Position numbers and translations under genes: made by a program. The notes under the pieces were generated by a model. That model was not told the DNA's origin, ran no database searches, and was given only the letters and a program-made list of their open reading frames with translations. A stretch of 9,992 nt of DNA from an uncultured Pedobacter sp. (GTDB lineage: Bacteria > Bacteroidota > Bacteroidia > Sphingobacteriales > Sphingobacteriaceae). The stretch covers positions 1 through 9,992 of the forward strand of contig NZ_CAMLHF010000201.1 of assembly GCF_946479715.1 (NCBI RefSeq), in the 5' to 3' direction. Every line of letters starts with the position of its first letter. Position 1 is the first letter of the stretch. Positions 5,837 through 9,992 of the stretch are shown here, piece after piece.

Positions 5837-7873
5837 ATGAATATTTTAAAACTAACCAGGCATATTGCTGCCTTAGGAATTCTTGCGACCGGCTATACGG
5901 CTAGCGCTCAGTCTCCCACAAAATTTATTGACCCAACCAACATGGATCTCAGTGTAAAACCTGGAGATGATTTTTACAGCTACGCCAGCGGCACATGGAT
6001 TAAAAACAATCCTGTTCCTGCAAAAGAAACGCGTTGGGGCAGTTTCAATGTATTAAGAGATTTTAATATCAATGCTGTAAAAGGACTTGTAGAAGATGCT
6101 GCTGCTGATAAAACAGCTCCGGTAGGATCAGTAAAAAAACGTGTAGGTGATTTCTTTGCTGCTGCAATGGACAGTATAGCAATTGAAAAATTGGGCTATA
6201 GTCCAATTAAAGCCGATCTGGAAAAAGTTAAACAACTTAAAACTGTTCAAGATGTTTTGGACCAAACGGTATATATGCGTGTAAGCGGACTTGCTTCACC
6301 TATGTTTGGGTTTGGTGTTGGGCAGGACAGGAAAAACGTAACAAAATACCTTCCTCAGCTTGGACAAGGTGGCACTACGCTTCCTGATCGCGATTACTAT
6401 TTGAAGGATGACAGCAGGAGTGTAAAAATTCGTGAGGCATATACAACCTACATGACTACCCTTTTTGGTTTAGTTGGCTACAAGAACACCGAAGCCCAGC
6501 AAAAAGCAACAACGGTAATGTCAATAGAAAAGAAATTTGCAGATGCACAAATGTCTCGTGTAGAAATGCGCGATCCATATAAAACCTATAATAAGTTTAC
6601 TGTTGCAGACTTTAGTAAAACCACTCCATCTGTAGACTGGGCAAAAATGCTGCTTAAACTAAAAGTAAACGGTCAGGACACCATACTTGTTTCTGCTCCT
6701 AAATTCTTTGTGACTTTTGACGAAATGCTAAAGAGTGTTTCTTTAAAAGATTGGAAAACATACCTGGAATGGAATGTATTAAAAAATGCGGCTCCTAATC
6801 TAAGTTCACCTTTTGTGGCAGCAAACTTTGCTTTTAATCAGGTACAAAGCGGACAAAAAGTTCAGACTCCAAGATGGCAAAGAATGTCGCAATTAACAGA
6901 TGGCACAATTGGAGAATTATTAGGACAGCTATATGTTGCCAAATATTTTAAACCAGATGCAAAACTCCGTATGGCGGAACTTATCAGTAACCTTAGAAAA
7001 GCATTTGAGATTAGGATTAAAAATCTGGATTGGATGAGTGCCCCAACAAAAGAAAAAGCACTTGCCAAACTAAATGCATTTGTTCCAAAAATTGGATATC
7101 CAGACAAGTGGAAAAACTATGATGGCCTGGTTATAAGCCGTGCTACCTATTTCCAGAACTTAAGAAACGCAGGTGCATGGGGATATAAAGAATCAATAGA
7201 TCAATTAGGCAAACCTGTAGACCGTACGCGTTTCGGAATGACCCCACCAACAGTTAATGCCTACTATAGCCCAACAATGAATGAGATTGTATTCCCTGCC
7301 GGAATTCTTCAATTCCCGTTCTTTGATCCAAATGCTGATGATGCCGTTAATTATGGTGGTATTGGTGCTGTAATTGGACATGAAATGTCTCACGGATTTG
7401 ATGATTCAGGAAGCCAGTATGATAAAGATGGTAATCTGCGTAACTGGTGGACTGATGAAGATAAGAGTAAATTTGATGCAAAAACCAAGGCTTTAGGGGA
7501 GCAATTTAATGCTTATACTGTATTGGATACCATCCACGTAATAGGAAAACTGACGATGGGCGAAAATATAGGTGACCTTGGAGGTCTTAATGCTGCATAT
7601 ACCGCATTTAAGTTAACTAAACAGGGGCAGTCGAATGAAAAAATTGATGGTTTTACGCCAGATCAACGTTTCTTCCTTTCCTGGGCACAGGTTTGGAGAG
7701 GTAATATTTTACCTGAAAGTGCAGCACAGCTGATTAAAACAGATCCGCACTCGCCAGGGCCTTACAGAACCATTGGAGCACCTGTAAATATGGATGCATG
7801 GTACGAGGCATTTGATGTTAAACCGGGTGATAAATTATATAAGAAACCTGAAGACAGAATTAGAATGTGGTAA
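5837..7873 (+). CDS. Secreted M13 (neprilysin/PepO-like) zinc metallopeptidase
   Basis: A zinc endopeptidase of 678 aa, typical for bacterial PepO-type M13 enzymes, expected to cut oligopeptides after export. Residues 1-24 form a signal peptide (cleavage probably ASA|QS) and there is no lipobox cysteine. The N-terminal M13 domain starts with MDLSVKPGDDFYSYASGTWI (about 36-55). The catalytic domain carries HEMSH (H515, E516, H519), the third zinc ligand in GENIGD (E576, with D580), and the substrate-binding NAYYSP (N474, A475). H638 and R644 have the same six-residue spacing as neprilysin H711 and R717. The C-terminus is RIRMW, ending in the conserved Trp but without the Cys found in mammalian members. 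All key residues are present and the frame is intact. The ATG at 5837 starts the signal peptide; no strong ribosome-binding site is seen. It is a single gene that converges on the TetR-type regulator, with a hairpin between them. Confidence 0.96.
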   Translation: MNILKLTRHIAALGILATGYTASAQSPTKFIDPTNMDLSVKPGDDFYSYASGTWIKNNPVPAKETRWGSFNVLRDFNINAVKGLVEDAAADKTAPVGSVKKRVGDFFAAAMDSIAIEKLGYSPIKADLEKVKQLKTVQDVLDQTVYMRVSGLASPMFGFGVGQDRKNVTKYLPQLGQGGTTLPDRDYYLKDDSRSVKIREAYTTYMTTLFGLVGYKNTEAQQKATTVMSIEKKFADAQMSRVEMRDPYKTYNKFTVADFSKTTPSVDWAKMLLKLKVNGQDTILVSAPKFFVTFDEMLKSVSLKDWKTYLEWNVLKNAAPNLSSPFVAANFAFNQVQSGQKVQTPRWQRMSQLTDGTIGELLGQLYVAKYFKPDAKLRMAELISNLRKAFEIRIKNLDWMSAPTKEKALAKLNAFVPKIGYPDKWKNYDGLVISRATYFQNLRNAGAWGYKESIDQLGKPVDRTRFGMTPPTVNAYYSPTMNEIVFPAGILQFPFFDPNADDAVNYGGIGAVIGHEMSHGFDDSGSQYDKDGNLRNWWTDEDKSKFDAKTKALGEQFNAYTVLDTIHVIGKLTMGENIGDLGGLNAAYTAFKLTKQGQSNEKIDGFTPDQRFFLSWAQVWRGNILPESAAQLIKTDPHSPGPYRTIGAPVNMDAWYEAFDVKPGDKLYKKPEDRIRMW

Positions 7874-7877
7874 ATAT

Positions 7878-7914
7878 AATGGCGCTTGCAAAAGCGCCAT
7901 TAGTTTAGTTTTTT
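7878..7914 (+). terminator. Terminator of the M13 peptidase gene, shared with the convergent regulator
   Basis: A perfect 9-bp stem (AATGGCGCT at 7878-7886 and AGCGCCATT at 7893-7901) with the loop TGCAAA lies five bases after the M13 stop codon. It is followed by a T-rich stretch with six T residues at 7909-7914. The T-run lies inside the last codons of the convergent TetR-type gene, whose stop codon falls between hairpin and T-run. Read the other way, the hairpin starts just after that stop codon, so it probably works for both genes, less strongly on the minus side. Confidence 0.85.
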
Positions 7915-8555
7915 GCTTTATCATATACCAAATCGGTGAGTTGATCCAGCGATTTTAATATTCGATCCATATCATTCGGATTATTAATATCAATACCACA
8001 AAATGGGTTTCCACTAGCCTGAGACTGCAATACCATAAAAATTATACCAGCTACCTGTAGTGCCATTATAGCACGAAAGTCGATATCTGACTTTTCGAAA
8101 TTCGGCAGGAGCAACTTAAAAACCTCTTCACCAAAAGCTTCTCGCTTTAAACCAACCTCCTTCATCAGTTTGCTTTTTTCACTGGTCTCCCAGATAACTA
8201 TTTTCTGCATTTCCTCTTCAGTGTAAAAAAAACTAAGGTGAGTTTTTAATATCGTCTTAACCATAGGCCGGCCACCATCAATTTGAGATTCGGCCATAAG
8301 TCTTTCCATGTCTCCAGATAAGCCAATCCAATAATCTTTTGTCTTTACATAGGTTTCTATCAAATTATTTACATTGTTATCAAAATACCTATAAATCAAC
8401 TTCTTATTGACCTCAGCTTTTTTAGCAATATTATTAACACCTAGTGCCGTATACCCCTCATTTTTAATAATTTCACCCACTGCAGCAATCAGTTTAAGCA
8501 TAGTTCTTTCCTTATCTCTGATTGCGCCTGCAATACGTTTTCTGGGTTTCTCCAT
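7905..8555 (-). CDS. TetR/AcrR-family transcriptional regulator
   Basis: A 216-aa protein with the usual TetR layout: a DNA-binding N-terminal domain and a helical C-terminal domain for ligand binding and dimerisation. After a basic start (MEKPRKRIAGAIRDKERT), helix 1 covers about residues 15-33. The helix-turn-helix is at about 34-60: GYTALGVNNIAKKAEVNKKLIYRYFDN, close to the family pattern G-x-x-x-x-x-v-x-x-I-A-x-x-A-x-V-x-x-x-x-x-Y-x-Y-F. The C-terminal part (70-216) gives no clue to the ligand. TetR proteins often control a divergent neighbour, which here would be the 67-aa gene whose start lies 108 bases away, but no convincing operator palindrome is seen between them. It converges on the M13 gene and shares its terminator. 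Confidence 0.88.
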   Translation of the reverse strand: MEKPRKRIAGAIRDKERTMLKLIAAVGEIIKNEGYTALGVNNIAKKAEVNKKLIYRYFDNNVNNLIETYVKTKDYWIGLSGDMERLMAESQIDGGRPMVKTILKTHLSFFYTEEEMQKIVIWETSEKSKLMKEVGLKREAFGEEVFKLLLPNFEKSDIDFRAIMALQVAGIIFMVLQSQASGNPFCGIDINNPNDMDRILKSLDQLTDLVYDKAKN

Positions 8556-8610
8556 GGGCTAAAAATAAGAAAAAAATGTGTATGTCACCACTTTGCAAAA
8601 TTCTAACAAC

Positions 8611-8618
8611 TATTTTTG
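8611..8618 (+). promoter_or_regulatory. Candidate -7 promoter box for the 67-aa gene
   Basis: TATTTTTG matches the Bacteroidota -7 consensus TAnnTTTG exactly, 45 bases before the ATG of the 67-aa gene. A TTTG at 8592-8595 could serve as -33 element, but the 15-base spacing is a little shorter than usual. Confidence 0.4.
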
Positions 8619-8663
8619 AGAAAGTTTTATATACCAAATAGCTTAAATTAATCATCTCTCATT

Positions 8664-8867
8664 ATGAATTACGTACCTGAACCTTTACCAGATCTAAAAG
8701 CCATTAGTATTTCGAACCTGGCTGCAGGAGACATAATAGTCAATCTGGGCACCCTCCTCGAAATCATTGAAAATGAAGACTCTTTCTCCCTAGTTATAGA
8801 TAGAATGGAACAAAGACAAGTCTGGAATTTTAATAAAACTGAAGAATTAATCATTAAATCCGACTAA
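8664..8867 (+). CDS. 67-aa protein of unknown function
   Basis: I do not recognise this small protein. It is 67 aa, acidic, and has no signal peptide or membrane segment, so it is probably cytoplasmic. The N-terminus is proline-rich (MNYVPEPLPDLKAI). The middle reads like alternating beta strands: GDIIVNLGTLLEIIENED, then FSLVIDRM and QRQVWNFNKTEELIIK, which suggests a small beta-barrel fold, an inference from pattern only. Support for it being real comes from its own -7-like box upstream, a terminator 42 bases after the stop codon, and no competing gene over these bases. The short opposite-strand frame over the same bases has no recognisable features. It is divergent from the TetR-type regulator and may be its target. 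Confidence 0.7.
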   Translation: MNYVPEPLPDLKAISISNLAAGDIIVNLGTLLEIIENEDSFSLVIDRMEQRQVWNFNKTEELIIKSD

Positions 8868-8908
8868 TAAAGAAGAAATCAAAATATTAACTCAACGCTC
8901 AACAATTC

Positions 8909-8943
8909 AAATGACCAGGAAGGAATTTCGGGTCATTTTTATT
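8909..8943 (+). terminator. Intrinsic terminator after the 67-aa gene
   Basis: A perfect 8-bp stem (AAATGACC at 8909-8916, GGTCATTT at 8931-8938) encloses a 14-base loop that can add a further GAA/TTC pairing. The stem runs into a T-rich tail (8936-8944, TTTTTATTT). It lies 42 bases after the stop codon of the 67-aa gene and separates it from the outer-membrane receptor gene. Confidence 0.75.
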
Positions 8944-9115
8944 TAGCGAAAGTTCATAATCAATATCGTAAAGATATATTTTCACTTTTTTTTAATATTC
9001 GCTGTAACCTTTCGCACCATTCCTGCATCTTATCAATAACTAAATAAGAATCACAAAAACCATTCACATATTCGATTAATATGCTTAAAAGCGTATGTGG
9101 AAAAAGTATGCCATC

Positions 9116-9992
9116 ATGAAACCTAATAAATACATTCTACTTCTCGCCATATTTGCTTCTACACTGACTTTTTCAGTCGCGAATGCGCAATCAGACAATA
9201 CAAACGGAGAAATATCCGGTAAGGTGTTAGATGAACAACAAAAAGCATTTCCCTATGCTACCATTAGCTTGTTAAATGCCAAAGATTCAACCACAGTAAA
9301 AGGTACGCTTACCTCCGACAATGGGACTTACCAGTTAAAAGAAATTAAACAAGGTAATTATCTTATTGCTATTTATGTAGTTGGTTACAAAAAGGTATTT
9401 AAAGGCCCTTATTCTATAAGTTCTGACAAAAAAACTCACGACCTCGGCAATGTCCAATTGGCTACCGATTCAAAACAGTTGAAAGGCGTTGAGATTGTTA
9501 AACAAAAACCACTGATAGAAAGGCAGATAGACAAAACAGTTATAAATGTAGAGAATAGCGCATTGGCAGCTGGTAATACAGCTCTGGATATTTTACAGAA
9601 ATCGCCTGGAGTTACTGTCGACAAAGATGGCAAGATTAGCTTAAAAGGTAAACAGGGTGTTACCGTAATGCTTGATGGTAAACCTACCTACTTATCAGCA
9701 GAACAATTGGCTAACCTGCTTAGATCTACAGAAGGAAATGCAATCCAATCTATCGAATTAATTACTAATCCTTCAGCAAAATATGACGCTGCCGGTAACT
9801 CGGGAATCATCAATATTAAGTTAAAAAAGAACCGGAACTATGGCACTAATGGTTCAATACTTGGAGGCGTTGGCTACGGCAGATATTACAAAGCAAATGG
9901 TGGTTTAAACCTAAACCACCGTGAAAAAAAGATTAATATTTTTGGTAATTACGACTATGGCCGCAACAAAGGATTTGGCAGCACAGATATTG
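9116..9992 (+). CDS. Outer-membrane beta-barrel (TonB-receptor-like) protein, 5' part
   Basis: The first 292 codons of an outer-membrane protein of the Bacteroidota 'outer membrane beta-barrel family' type, related to TonB-dependent receptors and usually about 800 aa, so most of the barrel is outside the window. Residues 1-24 are a signal peptide (probable cleavage ANA|QS). Residues about 32-118 form a CarboxypepD-regulatory-like domain (GEISGKVLDEQQKAFPYATI, then TSDNGTYQLKEIKQGNYLI). Residues about 120-240 form a plug-like domain with ALDILQKSPGVTVDKDGKIS, GVTVMLDGKP and IELITNPSAKYDAAGNSGII. The first barrel strands follow from about 245. Substrate and TonB dependence cannot be read from this part. 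The ATG at 9116 is preferred because it directly begins a normal signal peptide; an in-frame ATG at 9095 would add seven residues. The 248 bases ahead of the gene hold the previous terminator and no clear promoter box. Confidence 0.93.
   Translation, partial: MKPNKYILLLAIFASTLTFSVANAQSDNTNGEISGKVLDEQQKAFPYATISLLNAKDSTTVKGTLTSDNGTYQLKEIKQGNYLIAIYVVGYKKVFKGPYSISSDKKTHDLGNVQLATDSKQLKGVEIVKQKPLIERQIDKTVINVENSALAAGNTALDILQKSPGVTVDKDGKISLKGKQGVTVMLDGKPTYLSAEQLANLLRSTEGNAIQSIELITNPSAKYDAAGNSGIINIKLKKNRNYGTNGSILGGVGYGRYYKANGGLNLNHREKKINIFGNYDYGRNKGFGSTDI

Noticed and set aside
6862..7393. Minus-strand reading frames inside the M13 gene (6862-7107 and 7205-7393)
   Set aside because: They are antisense to conserved M13 sequence, including the NAYYSP and HExxH regions, and have no features of their own.
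8610..8641. CTATTT / AAATAG inverted repeat as a TetR operator
   Set aside because: Only six bases pair, with a 20-base gap, which does not resemble the compact palindromes usually bound by TetR proteins.
8669..8854. 61-codon minus-strand frame opposite the 67-aa gene
   Set aside because: It lacks a promoter-like box or terminator on its strand, while the plus-strand frame has both.
8946..9015. 7-bp inverted repeat GCGAAAG / CTTTCGC ahead of the outer-membrane receptor gene
   Set aside because: Short arms 56 bases apart are expected by chance in a spacer of this size, and there is no extension or known motif.
1..9992. CRISPR arrays, tRNA or rRNA genes, prophage, defence or secretion gene clusters
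   Set aside because: None was seen: there is no regularly spaced repeat array, no recognisable RNA gene, and no recombinase, nuclease or toxin-antitoxin pair; the genes present are ordinary single units.

Overview
The window looks like chromosomal DNA from a Bacteroidota bacterium, most likely of the Pedobacter/Sphingobacteriaceae type. The grounds are AT-rich DNA, weak or absent Shine-Dalgarno sequences, a few TAnnTTTG-like promoter boxes, secreted proteins whose signal peptides end in A-Q, and an outer-membrane beta-barrel receptor with a CarboxypepD-like N-terminal domain. The genus is an inference from the overall style; no rRNA or other marker is present.

Layout. Bases 1-2011 (minus) hold the first 670 codons of valyl-tRNA synthetase, cut by the window edge. 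Bases 2012-2324 are an intergenic region with a nested palindrome and an exact 34-bp inverted repeat. Bases 2325-4478 (minus) encode a secreted S9B (DPP IV-like) serine peptidase. A 163-base divergent spacer holds two interleaved inverted repeats. Bases 4642-5523 (plus) encode an EamA/DMT-family transporter that starts with GTG. Bases 5524-5836 are a structured non-coding stretch with two hairpins. Bases 5837-7873 (plus) encode a secreted M13 (neprilysin/PepO-like) zinc metallopeptidase. It converges on a TetR-type regulator (7905-8555, minus) with a hairpin terminator between the two. A 67-aa protein of unknown function (8664-8867, plus) is divergent from the regulator and has its own terminator. 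The start of a TonB-receptor-like outer-membrane beta-barrel protein (from 9116, plus) runs off the right edge.

How the genes relate. No clear operon is visible. The genes are mostly single units separated by 100-300 base spacers, in a mixture of divergent and convergent arrangements. Two exported peptidases (S9B and M13) and an outer-membrane receptor would fit peptide scavenging at the cell surface, but nothing in the sequence ties them into one pathway.

I found no convincing new multi-gene system. The points most worth checking are in the non-coding DNA: the 34-bp inverted repeat and nested palindrome upstream of valS, the interleaved helices in the S9B peptidase leader, and the hairpins ahead of the M13 gene. 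Substitutions in the S9B peptidase's substrate-anchoring residues and the unrecognised 67-aa protein are also of interest.
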